Shown here in pieces: positions 1-7,076 of a stretch of DNA of 19,620 nt. A program made the translations under genes and the position numbers. The notes beneath the pieces were generated by a model, which did not search any database, was not told the origin of the DNA, and saw only the letters and a program-made list of their open reading frames with translations. This DNA is from Acidobacteria bacterium UBA7540 (GTDB lineage: Bacteria > Acidobacteriota > Terriglobia > UBA7540), in NCBI GenBank assembly GCA_002478145.1, contig DLMI01000140.1, forward strand, positions 1 to 19,620, written 5' to 3'. The number at the start of each line of letters is the position of its first letter. The first letter of the stretch is position 1.

Positions 1-13
1 CTATATTATGTAA

Positions 14-400
14 TACTCTTTAATCGCCTTTCTGGACCGTTCGGACAGCTACCATCCGCTATTTCGCAGGCTATTCTCCAGCCCGCCCCGCCTGGTCACT
101 TCGGCGCTGGTCATCGCCGAGGGACATGGCTGGTTTCTGCGGCGATACGACCGGAGTCGGGCCATCCAGTTTCTCAACTTCATTGACGATCTCTCAGTCC
201 TTGCCATTCAGCGTTTCGATCATGAGGAATTGACCAAAACCAGCAGGCTGGTCAAGAAATTCGGCGATCAGTCGCTGACGCTGGCCGACGCTCACGGGCT
301 GGTCATCATCAGCGAGCGGCGCATCTCCACCTGCTGGTCCACCGATCGCCACCTCGGATTGACGAGCGCAAAGCTGGTTATTTCCTCGGCGTGCCCCTAG
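14..400 (+). pseudogene. PIN-domain protein, N-terminus missing
   Basis: The frame reads LIAFLDRSDSYHPLF near its beginning and ends in STDRHLGL..LVIS, a pattern typical of VapC-like PIN-domain ribonucleases. The later acidic positions are visible (E in VIAEGHGW, D in LTLADAHGL, D in STDRHLGL). The N-terminal strand with the first catalytic Asp, usually LDTN or LDTS just before LIAF, is absent: an in-frame TAA lies at 11-13 and there is no ATG in the frame. The first bases can be read as VIL in another frame, so a small frameshift is possible. Either the gene is decayed or the sequence at the window edge is imperfect. No antitoxin gene is visible downstream. The PIN assignment is fairly safe; the pseudogene status less so. 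Confidence 0.6.
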
Positions 401-414
401 CCGCGATGGGCTGG

Positions 415-549
415 CGCAGGCCCCGATGCATCGGGGTCTGCGATTTGGCCATCAGCGTTATCGGTGCTGCGCATCCGTGCGCAGTCCCTCGCGGGCCTGC
501 GAGCATTCGGAGACATCACATAACGATGCCTGCACCCGCGTTTAGCGGG
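415..549. repeat. Row of four hairpins in non-coding DNA (REP-like)
   Basis: The 401-778 interval has no convincing gene. It begins with four palindromes: 415-442 (14-bp arms, almost perfect, centred on GATGCATC), 467-484 (CTGCGCA / TGCGCAG, 4-nt loop), 488-503 (CTCGC / GCGAG) and 535-549 (CCCGC / GCGGG). None is followed by a T-run, so they do not look like simple terminators. A REP/BIME-type repeat or a structured RNA would fit. Between 550 and 720 I see nothing recognisable. Confidence 0.5.
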
Positions 550-724
550 GACTGTCCACGGCCGCCGACATAAGAATCAACGTCGGCACCACTCAGAATG
601 ACATGGGGCCAGCTTCTTCGTGGTAGGGTCGACCTACGGCCGTGGCGTTTGCGCAGTTCGGCTGGGATGGCGAAACGATTCCGAGCCTCGCGTGCTCAGC
701 AAGCGCAACGGGCCATGACCAATT

Positions 725-759
725 GGTGGGCATCAGGCGGCATTTGCCGCATGCACCAC
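725..759 (-). terminator. Imperfect palindrome just downstream of the HIT gene
   Basis: GCGGCA-TT-TGCCGC (737-750) lies inside a broader imperfect palindrome with outer arms GTGG (726-729) and CCAC (756-759). It begins about 20 bases past the stop of the minus-strand HIT gene, the place expected for transcript termination or 3'-end protection. There is no U-tract, so a classical Rho-independent terminator is not supported. Confidence 0.3.
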
Positions 760-778
760 TCTTGACGCTTACAGAGAA

Positions 779-1282
779 TCAACTGCCGGGGGCAAAGTAA
801 GGAGCCAGCTTATCGTAGGTGGTGAAGAGGTCTTCGGGCTGGATGCGAGTCTCCCCGATGACCGTCATGAAACTGGCATCTCCCGTCCAGCGGGGTAGTA
901 AGTGCAGGTGCAGGTGATCCGCCACGCCGGCGCCTGCACATCTTCCCAGATTCATACCCAGATTAAACCCTTCAGGGTGATAGCAATCTGCTAATGCGGT
1001 CTGGAGCCGCCGCGCCAACTCCATCATCTCGACGAGCGTAGCGGGTTGGACTTCCTCGAGGCTGGCTATATGAGCATACGGGATGACCAGCGAGTGACCG
1101 GTGGTATACGGATAGACGTTGAGAAGGACGAAGTTAAAGCGGGCGCGGTATAGAAGCAGGTTCGCGCGGTCGCGCGAAGGCTCGGTGGCAACCTTTTCGC
1201 AAAAGACGCAACCGCCCGTCTTGCCTGCCTGGCTGACATAGCGAAACCGCCAAGGACTCCAAAGGTAGTCCATAATCCGCAT
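779..1282 (-). CDS. HIT-family hydrolase/phosphorylase (Ap4A-type)
   Basis: 167 aa. The histidine triad is clear: H123-x-H125-x-H127 in DHLHLHLLPRW. The N-terminus MDYLWSPWRFRYV and a Cys-x-x-Cys pair (C25, C28) match the branch of HIT proteins that cleave dinucleoside polyphosphates such as Ap4A; the exact reaction is inferred. Expected to be cytosolic. Start is ambiguous: ATG at 1282 or ATG at 1273, the latter giving MDYLWSPWR, the usual family start; neither has a strong Shine-Dalgarno. It follows the HU gene by 26 bp on the same strand, so the two are probably co-transcribed, perhaps with rpsA upstream. Confidence 0.88.
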   Translation of the reverse strand: MRIMDYLWSPWRFRYVSQAGKTGGCVFCEKVATEPSRDRANLLLYRARFNFVLLNVYPYTTGHSLVIPYAHIASLEEVQPATLVEMMELARRLQTALADCYHPEGFNLGMNLGRCAGAGVADHLHLHLLPRWTGDASFMTVIGETRIQPEDLFTTYDKLAPYFAPGS

Positions 1283-1308
1283 GCCGTCCCGAGAGGCGAG
1301 GGTGCTCG

Positions 1309-1656
1309 CTAAGAAGAGGCCGAGCCCGGAGGCTCGGCGGGCGGTGCAGCCGGAGGCGAGGAAGGCGTCGCGGCCACCGCAGCACTGTTGACGAGATCCT
1401 TCAACTCCTTGCTGGGATTAAAGTATGGAATTTTCTTTGCGGGCACATCCACACGCACGCCGGTCTTTGGATTGCGCCCGATCCGGGGCTTGCGCTGCCG
1501 CGTACGAAAGCTGCCGAAGCCCCGTATCTCAACCTTATCACCCGCGCGAAGCGACTTCACAACGCTCGCGAAGATCGTTTCGACGATGATCTCGGAGTCC
1601 TTGCGGCTCATCTCCACGGCCCGCGAAACATCCTCAATCAGCTCTGCTTTGGTCAT
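1309..1656 (-). CDS. HU/IHF-family DNA-binding protein with Ala/Pro-rich tail
   Basis: 115 aa. The first ~90 residues are a complete HU/IHF fold: MTKAELIEDVS at the start, the GDKVEIRGFGSF segment, and the DNA-contacting arm with GRNPKTG followed by PAKKIPYFNPSKELKDLV. Such proteins bend and compact DNA as dimers. The last ~23 residues form a low-complexity tail rich in Ala, Pro and Ser, longer than a standard HU (about 90 aa) and probably disordered. AGGAG six bases before the ATG supports the start. It lies 106 bp downstream of rpsA; the rpsA-himD (ihfB) neighbourhood of proteobacteria is similar. Whether it acts as HU or an IHF subunit cannot be told here. Confidence 0.93.
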   Translation of the reverse strand: MTKAELIEDVSRAVEMSRKDSEIIVETIFASVVKSLRAGDKVEIRGFGSFRTRQRKPRIGRNPKTGVRVDVPAKKIPYFNPSKELKDLVNSAAVAATPSSPPAAPPAEPPGSASS

Positions 1657-1762
1657 GTTTAACTCCTGGTGCGAAGTGTCCGGGACTGCCGGCCTTTGTT
1701 CGCGTCGCTCAGAGAGCTTCGCCGATGGCTGAACAATTTCTGGCGTGACCCTTCTTGTCGAG

Positions 1763-3559
1763 TCACGACTCTACTGCCGATGATGAAGACGAGTACTCCA
1801 ACGGGCTAATACCTGCCGAAGAGAGTGCTTCCGCCATGGTGGATTTTCTCACCGGTTCTTTGGGTTTCTCGAATTCCGCCGGAGCAGCCGCCACCGCCGG
1901 CTCCTTCCTGCTTAACGCGATTTTTCGTTCACGAGGGTTCAGGCGAATCACGCGGAATTCGAACTCACTCCCAACTTCGAGCTTCGCGCCTTCACTTCGG
2001 CCATGCTCCTCCTCAAACTCGGAGACATGACAGAGACCCTCAATCCCTTCTTCGAGCTCGACAAACGCGCCGAAAGGCGCTACCCGGGTCACTTTACCTC
2101 GCAGCGAATCCCCCACACGGACCTTGGAGAAGAATGCTTGCCGGGGATCTTCCTCGAGCTGTTTCAAACCCAAGGCGAGGCGCCGATTCGCGGGGTCCAA
2201 AGCCAGAACCACGGCATCCACCGTCTGCCCCTTTTTTAAGATTTCAGACGGGTGCTTCACATTCTTGTTCCAAGACATATTTGAAATGTGAATCAAGCCG
2301 TCGACTCCGTCTTCGATTTCGACGAAAGCGCCGAATTCCGTCAGATTGCGAACCCGGCCGTGCACCACCGAGCCCACCGCGAATCGGTCTCCCACCAGCG
2401 CCCAGGGATCGGGAAGAGTCGCTTTCAGGCTAAGCGAGATGCGTCGCTTCACGGGATCGACGTCCAACACTCCGACCTCTACGCGCTCCTCAAGCTTGAG
2501 GATTTTGGAGGGATGACGCAGTCGCTTGCTCCAGCTCATCTCCGAGATATGAATGAGTCCTTCCACGCCAGGCTCGATTTCGACAAAAGCGCCATAATCG
2601 GCAAGACTCACCACGCGGCCTGTTATACGGTCTGCGGCATGATAGATGGCCGCAACCGTCTCCCACGGATCGGGAGTAAGCTGTTTCAAACCCAGAGAAA
2701 TCCGCCCCTTTTCGGGATCGTGCTTGAGCACCTTCACCCTGATTTCCTGACCCACCTGGACGACCTCCGAGGGGTGTCCAATTCTTCCCCAGGAAAGGTC
2801 GGTGATGTGGAGAAGCCCGTCGATCCCGCCAAGGTCAATAAAGACGCCGTAGTCGGTGAGGTTCTTGACCTTGCCGACAACTTCTGCCCCTTCTACCAAG
2901 CGTTCCGCCAACTCAATCTTGCGTCGATTGAGCTCTTCTTCAATCGCAGCCTTGCGGCTGACCACGACGTTGTTCTTCTTTCGGTTAACCTTGATGACCT
3001 TGCAGGCGATTTCCTGGCCCTTGAGTTCATCCAGGTTGGCGTGCACCCGCACGTCGGCATGGGAAGCCGGAAGAAATGCGGGAACCCCAATATCCACCAT
3101 CAGGCCGCCCTTGATGCGATCCACAACGCGGCAGGTGATATTGCTCTGGTCCTGGAATGCGCGCTCGACCCCATCCCAAGTCTTGCGCCGTAAAGCCTTC
3201 TGATAGGAAACGGTGACAGTGCCGGAGGCCTCGTCGTAATTCTCAATCCAAAGGTCAACCGTATTACCCGGTTCAATTCTCAGATGTCCGTCCAGCGTGA
3301 GGAACTCGCTGCGCGCTACCTGCGCCTCGCACTTTAGCCCAACGTCCACCACCACTTCGGTCTCTGTGATTTTGAGCACCTGGCCCTGGACGATTTCACC
3401 CGCGGTGATCGAGGGAGTGGATAAAGCCTCCATCCCCTCCATGAGACTTGCCACTTCGCTGGCTTCAGGATTCCTCGCTTGGGCATCCGTTAAGTCGTTC
3501 TGGGCTCCGGGCTCAGTCCCTGCCTCTTGCAAACTACTACCCTTTTCGTCAGCGGACAT
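1763..3559 (-). CDS. rpsA: 30S ribosomal protein S1
   Basis: 598 aa with six S1 (OB-fold) repeats at roughly residues 52-119, 138-203, 222-292, 307-379, 394-466 and 481-552. The last four carry the classical GxVxxLxxYGxFVxxxxxxxGLIHIS signature. Six repeats and this length match bacterial S1, which binds mRNA and helps load it on the 30S subunit. The frame stays open up to 3685, but the ATG at 3559 is preferred: it is preceded by GGAGAGGAGG with a 7-nt gap, and the extra upstream 42 residues look non-native. The N-terminal ~50 residues are acidic and low-complexity; the C-terminus is a Ser-rich tail. The gene is followed by the HU gene. Confidence 0.95.
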   Translation of the reverse strand: MSADEKGSSLQEAGTEPGAQNDLTDAQARNPEASEVASLMEGMEALSTPSITAGEIVQGQVLKITETEVVVDVGLKCEAQVARSEFLTLDGHLRIEPGNTVDLWIENYDEASGTVTVSYQKALRRKTWDGVERAFQDQSNITCRVVDRIKGGLMVDIGVPAFLPASHADVRVHANLDELKGQEIACKVIKVNRKKNNVVVSRKAAIEEELNRRKIELAERLVEGAEVVGKVKNLTDYGVFIDLGGIDGLLHITDLSWGRIGHPSEVVQVGQEIRVKVLKHDPEKGRISLGLKQLTPDPWETVAAIYHAADRITGRVVSLADYGAFVEIEPGVEGLIHISEMSWSKRLRHPSKILKLEERVEVGVLDVDPVKRRISLSLKATLPDPWALVGDRFAVGSVVHGRVRNLTEFGAFVEIEDGVDGLIHISNMSWNKNVKHPSEILKKGQTVDAVVLALDPANRRLALGLKQLEEDPRQAFFSKVRVGDSLRGKVTRVAPFGAFVELEEGIEGLCHVSEFEEEHGRSEGAKLEVGSEFEFRVIRLNPRERKIALSRKEPAVAAAPAEFEKPKEPVRKSTMAEALSSAGISPLEYSSSSSAVES

Positions 3560-3693
3560 CCGCCGGCCTCCTCTCCAGGTACCCGACGCAAGCCTACAAA
3601 GGAAACAGTATTCTACCGTTGCGTCGAAAGGGAAGTCAATGCGAAGTAGCAACCCTAAGACAGCGGACATCAAGCCCGACACCAAGTAGGAGT

Positions 3694-4461
3694 CTATTCG
3701 GCATGGAACTTATAGGCTGCCTGTTTGATGGCTTTGCGGTAGTCGTCAGAGTTCATTTCAACCAGCTTGCACATTTCGTAGAGGCGAGACCGGAGAGTCA
3801 CTCCCAATTGATTCAAAGTGAATTCAACGTTGGGGACGACGTCGCCCGATGGGGCGCGGACTTCACGACGATCTGTGGACTCACCGAAGGGAAGCGTGGT
3901 GGTGATGAGAGTGACCTTCTTGTGGTTGTAGCGTGAGTTGATAATGTGCTGCAAGGTCTCTTTCACCCAGTCACTGGGGTTCGAGGATGCCAGTTCATCC
4001 AACAACAGCACTTCCACATCCAGCACCGGCTGGAGAATTGAAAGCTCCGAGTTCTGGGAAACCGGGTTGTAACTGTCCCGAATAGCTTTCAGCAGGTCGT
4101 GGAAATCATAAAAGAGGCACTCCACGCCTTTGCGCAAGATCAACTCCCTCAGGACGGCGACGGCCAAGTGGGTCTTTCCCACGCCCGTGGGGCCGACAAA
4201 GAGCAGGCCAAAGTCCGTCGGATATTCCTTGACAAAATTCTCGGCGTTCAGCTTCGCCCATCTCAGGTTCTGGTTATCCCTACGAATATCAAAATTCTCA
4301 AAGGCGCAGATCTCATATCTTTCTGGAATGTGCGCTTGGCGGAGCAGAAGCTCCGCGCGCTCCACGTCATAGCAGTCGCACCGGGTCACCCGCCGGACGC
4401 CGTCGATCTCCATTGGCTTCCAGCCCGTTCCCTCGCATTGGGGGCAGTCTTTTCGAGGCAT
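3694..4461 (-). CDS. DnaC/DnaI-like (IstB-type) AAA+ ATPase, putative helicase loader
   Basis: About 255 aa. An N-terminal Cys cluster (C6, C9, C28, C30; CPQCEGTGW...RCDC) resembles a zinc-binding domain. It is followed by an AAA+ core with Walker A GPTGVGKT (90-97) and Walker B VLLLDE (about 151-156). This layout is known for helicase loaders of the DnaC/DnaI type, and related ATPases serve IS21 as IstB. No IstA transposase is adjacent, so a replicative role is more likely. I chose the ATG at 4461 because AGGA precedes it by 6 nt; the in-frame ATG at 4491 has no ribosome binding site. The gene sits between hspR and rpsA on the same strand with 104 bp to hspR, so it probably has its own promoter. 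Confidence 0.85.
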   Translation of the reverse strand: MPRKDCPQCEGTGWKPMEIDGVRRVTRCDCYDVERAELLLRQAHIPERYEICAFENFDIRRDNQNLRWAKLNAENFVKEYPTDFGLLFVGPTGVGKTHLAVAVLRELILRKGVECLFYDFHDLLKAIRDSYNPVSQNSELSILQPVLDVEVLLLDELASSNPSDWVKETLQHIINSRYNHKKVTLITTTLPFGESTDRREVRAPSGDVVPNVEFTLNQLGVTLRSRLYEMCKLVEMNSDDYRKAIKQAAYKFHAE

Positions 4462-4565
4462 AGACGATCCTGAAACTGCATTGTAATCCATGCCCGGCCG
4501 TGAGGAGGAGGAATAATACAGTTCAGGGGGTAGGAGTATCCGCAGCCTGGGCTTTCCAATTCCTT

Positions 4566-4973
4566 TTACTTCATTACGGTGCGGGTTCGGATCAAATAGG
4601 GCGGGACGAGGCGCACCAAGGCGTTCTGGATGCCCTCCTGGTCCAGGGGCGGACGGTTCAAGATCACCTTCTGCGCATACTCGACGAAAGCCTGCATCTC
4701 CTCCTGCATCTTCTGCATGCGGTCGCGCATGTTCAGGATAATCTCAATTCCCGCCAGGTTGACCCCCAGGTCGCGCGCCAAGTTCAGGATGGTCTCCAGC
4801 CGTTCCAGGTCTTCATCACCATAGAGGCGGGTGTTGCCGTTGGTGCGTGAAGGCACCAGTAACCCTTCCCGCTCGTATAAACGCAGCGTTTGCGGGTGAA
4901 TGTTGTACATCTCCGCCACCGCGCTGATCATGTAACCGGTCTTGCCACGAGTTTTTCTGCCGCGAGGGCTCAT
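4566..4973 (-). CDS. hspR: HspR, MerR-family heat-shock repressor
   Basis: 135 aa. A MerR-type winged helix (about residues 15-82) has the HspR-like sequence MISAVAEMYNIHPQTLRLYEREGLL, followed by a short helical C-terminus with the DRMQKMQEEM coiled segment. It lies 7 bp after the dnaJ stop on the same strand, the arrangement known for HspR, which represses the dnaK locus by binding HAIR operators, with DnaK as co-repressor. Its likely target, an imperfect HAIR-like site, is in the dnaK promoter at 9134-9154. A GAGAG motif inside the end of dnaJ supports the ATG and suggests translational coupling. MerR regulators of other kinds are less likely given the position. Confidence 0.9.
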   Translation of the reverse strand: MSPRGRKTRGKTGYMISAVAEMYNIHPQTLRLYEREGLLVPSRTNGNTRLYGDEDLERLETILNLARDLGVNLAGIEIILNMRDRMQKMQEEMQAFVEYAQKVILNRPPLDQEGIQNALVRLVPPYLIRTRTVMK

Positions 4974-4980
4974 GGAACTC

Positions 4981-6159
4981 TCAACTGTACTTCTTCAATT
5001 CTTGCCTCGGGTCTTCCGGGTTCAGGCGCGCGAGTTCGCGGAGAATTTCCCTGGTCCTTTCATCCCCCACTCGAGGAACTACAACCTGGACCTCCACGAA
5101 CTGGTCCCCTCGCGCGTCGCTGCGTAGCGAGGGTGCGCCCTTCCCGCGAAGTCGTAGCTTCTGGCCGCTCTGCGTTCCGGGTGGAATCTTAATCGTGGAG
5201 GGCCCCACCAGGGTCGGCACTTCCACTTTCGCTCCCAGAGCCGCCTCCGATAAGGTCACCGGGACTTTAACGTAAATGTTGTCGCCCTTGCGTTCGAAAA
5301 TGGGATGCGGCTCGACCTCGGTGACAATGTACAAGTCACCCGCAGGCCCTCCGTGGAGGCCGGCATTTCCCTTTCCCGGCACGCGCACGCGAGAGCCGGT
5401 ATCGACGCCGGGAGGTATGCGCACCTCGAAAGACTCGGGTTTTCGTACGAAACCCGATCCGCCGCAAGCCTGGCAGGGGCGCCGCTGGCGGCCCGTTCCG
5501 CCACACTGTGGGCACGTCACGGTGAATCGCATGGTGCCTGCTTGGCGTGTGGCCTTTCCCGTTCCGCCGCAAACCGCGCAAGTGATGGGAGCGCCTCCCG
5601 CAGATCCCGTTCCTTTGCACGTCGGGCAGGTCTCCTGCCGCCCGATGGTTATCCGCACCTGCGTTCCACGAATGGCGTCCCAGAACCCAAGGTGCATGTG
5701 ATGTTCGAGGTCGCCTCCCTTTTGTGGGCCCTCAGCTTCCTCTTCATGCTCGCCGGAGCGATTGAACAACTGCGAGAAAATATCCCGAAATCCTCCACCG
5801 AAGCCTCCGCGCTTTTCGGGTTCTGCATCGATGTTGTCGAAGTTCGAAAAATCAAAGCCCGAGAAATCGACCCCCGGAGCGCCGGCACCCGTTGAAGCAC
5901 CCGGCCCAGGGCCGCCGGGAGGAATATTGTCGGAATAGAAGCCGTATTGGTCATAGACCTGGCGCTTCTTGTCGTCACCCAGGATTTCGTAAGCCTCGGA
6001 TAGTTCCTTGAACTTTTCTTCTGCCGTTTTGTTTCCCGGGTTGACGTCAGGGTGGTACTTGCGCGCCAAGCGCCGGTACGCCTTGCGGACTTCCTGCGGC
6101 TTGGCCTCGCGGCTGACGCCCAAGATCGCGTAGTAATCTTTTTGTGTGCCAACGGGCAT
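4981..6159 (-). CDS. dnaJ: Chaperone protein DnaJ
   Basis: 392 aa. J-domain at residues ~8-70 with HPD at 36-38; a Gly/Phe-rich linker (~80-125); four CxxCxGxG zinc-binding repeats between ~178 and 236 ([32 protein letters not shown]); then the C-terminal substrate-binding domains. It stimulates DnaK ATPase and hands over substrates. The frame is open to an ATG at 6225, but [15 protein letters not shown] from the ATG at 6159 is the usual beginning and is preceded by GGTGAG six bases upstream. It is separated from dnaK by a small ORF and a decayed MNT/HEPN pair. hspR follows 7 bp downstream. Confidence 0.96.
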   Translation of the reverse strand: MPVGTQKDYYAILGVSREAKPQEVRKAYRRLARKYHPDVNPGNKTAEEKFKELSEAYEILGDDKKRQVYDQYGFYSDNIPPGGPGPGASTGAGAPGVDFSGFDFSNFDNIDAEPEKRGGFGGGFRDIFSQLFNRSGEHEEEAEGPQKGGDLEHHMHLGFWDAIRGTQVRITIGRQETCPTCKGTGSAGGAPITCAVCGGTGKATRQAGTMRFTVTCPQCGGTGRQRRPCQACGGSGFVRKPESFEVRIPPGVDTGSRVRVPGKGNAGLHGGPAGDLYIVTEVEPHPIFERKGDNIYVKVPVTLSEAALGAKVEVPTLVGPSTIKIPPGTQSGQKLRLRGKGAPSLRSDARGDQFVEVQVVVPRVGDERTREILRELARLNPEDPRQELKKYS

Positions 6160-6235
6160 GAATGACTCACCAAAATTGGCGTGGAGGTTTGCGTGTCCGC
6201 CGTTCACCTTCTGGTTCTGCCGCAACCTTGGTACG

Positions 6236-6301
6236 TTAAAATTGCTTCAACTCTTTCGCCGCAAGCAGCATGTCGAGCAAACAGGCGTCATCGCGCCACA
6301 T
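6236..6301 (-). pseudogene. HepT (HEPN toxin) remnant, truncated after 21 residues
   Basis: The ATG at 6301 overlaps the end of the MntA-like gene by 14 bases, the usual arrangement of MntA-HepT pairs. It encodes [21 protein letters not shown] and then stops. This matches the beginning of HepT/DUF86 proteins (MxxDxxxLLDMLxAAxxxxxF), which are normally around 110 aa. The R-x4-6-H catalytic motif lies in the missing part. Reading past the stop gives no HEPN-like sequence, so a deletion rather than a single nonsense change is likely. The toxin would be inactive. Confidence 0.65.
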
Positions 6302-6599
6302 AAACAGGTTGCGCTGAATCCAAGATATATCGGCGACGAATGTAATTCTCGCTCCGCTCGATGGCGCTTCGCTCTACCAGGTCGACCTTGCGACCCAGCA
6401 CTGTCTCCAGTTCGTTCTGCATCTCGACCACGTCCATCAGACTCCACCGGGCCTGCGGCTCAAAGCTCACTAATACGTCGATGTCGCTGGTCGACTGGAA
6501 ATCCTCCCGCAACACGGAACCGAACAGGGCAAATTCAGCAATCTTCCATTTCCGGCAGAACTCGCCCACCTTCGCTTCAGGCAACGCGATTTGGATCAT
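6288..6599 (-). CDS. MNT-type nucleotidyltransferase, antitoxin MntA-like
   Basis: 103 aa. It contains the minimal nucleotidyltransferase motif GS-x10-DxD (G27, S28, D39, D41) and a third acidic residue in KVDLVE (D73). Proteins of this family pair with HEPN toxins (MntA-HepT, type VII) and neutralise them by AMP transfer to a Tyr near the HEPN active site. The ATG at 6599 is chosen because AGGA lies 7 nt upstream; the frame is open further to 6668 without a better start. The partner gene overlaps its end but is truncated, so this is an orphan antitoxin with its catalytic residues preserved. It sits inside the dnaK-dnaJ interval. Confidence 0.85.
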   Translation of the reverse strand: MIQIALPEAKVGEFCRKWKIAEFALFGSVLREDFQSTSDIDVLVSFEPQARWSLMDVVEMQNELETVLGRKVDLVERSAIERSENYIRRRYILDSAQPVYVAR

Positions 6600-6686
6600 G
6601 GCATGATCCTGATTCTTTGTACCGATCGGTTTCTCCTCTGCAACCTCTGTCCTAGTCCCTAACCCCAAGCCCCCGGCCCGCGGCTT

Positions 6687-6875
6687 TCAGTTCTTCATTT
6701 TCGCCATGATCGGGTCCAGGTGGTCAGGGCACCGGGAGCGCAACCATTCCTGTAAATGGTGCTGGATCTCCCTGGCCACAGGAGTATCCATGATCGCTTG
6801 CTCCAAACCTAGCTCCATGAATTGCCTCCAGTGGCATTGCGGGCATTCCACTCCCATTTGGGCTCGGTGTTCCAT
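6687..6875 (-). CDS. Small CxxC protein of unknown function
   Basis: 62 aa. A single Cys pair near the N-terminus (ECPQCHW) is followed by a mostly helical, charged sequence (LEQAIMDTPVAREIQHHLQEWLRSRCPDH). I do not recognise the family. The composition looks like a real protein, not a shadow frame, and it lies on the same strand as dnaK and the MntA gene. No clear ribosome binding site precedes the ATG at 6875 or the alternative ATG at 6857, which lowers confidence. One Cys pair alone would need dimerisation, or C/H residues further on (CPDH), to bind zinc. Confidence 0.5.
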   Translation of the reverse strand: MEHRAQMGVECPQCHWRQFMELGLEQAIMDTPVAREIQHHLQEWLRSRCPDHLDPIMAKMKN

Positions 6876-6885
6876 AAGAGCAGTT

Positions 6886-7068
6886 CACAGTCGACAGTCG
6901 ACGGTCGACAGTAAGAACGGACGTGAGGCAGCCTCTCCGACTTTCATCCTTTTGCCCGTAGACTGTTGTCCTGACTCTCCTTCCGAGGGTTAGCTTTTCA
7001 ACCTTAAACTGTGCCTCTCAGTATCCATGGCTTCCGATCACTTAGCTGTCGACTGTGGACTGTCGACT
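6886..7068. repeat. GTCGAC-rich inverted repeats bracketing a non-coding insert
   Basis: The left array (6886-6912) contains three GTCGAC palindromes in tandem and the right array (7046-7068) two. CACAGTCGACAG on the left is the reverse complement of CTGTCGACTGTG on the right. The ~130 bp between them have no gene. It lies directly downstream of dnaK, between its stop and the small CxxC gene. It could be a MITE-like insert or simple-sequence expansion. Confidence 0.55.
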
Positions 7069-7076
7069 CCTTCCTC

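Noticed and set aside
2288..3193. 301-aa open frame on the plus strand opposite rpsA
   Set aside because: It is antisense to the S1 repeats; its periodic sequence mirrors the S1 domains and it has no ribosome binding site.
3694..4461. IstB of an IS21 element
   Set aside because: The ATPase has the N-terminal Cys cluster of helicase loaders, no IstA is adjacent and no terminal repeats flank it; the IS21-like repeats at 16428-16543 are 12 kb away.
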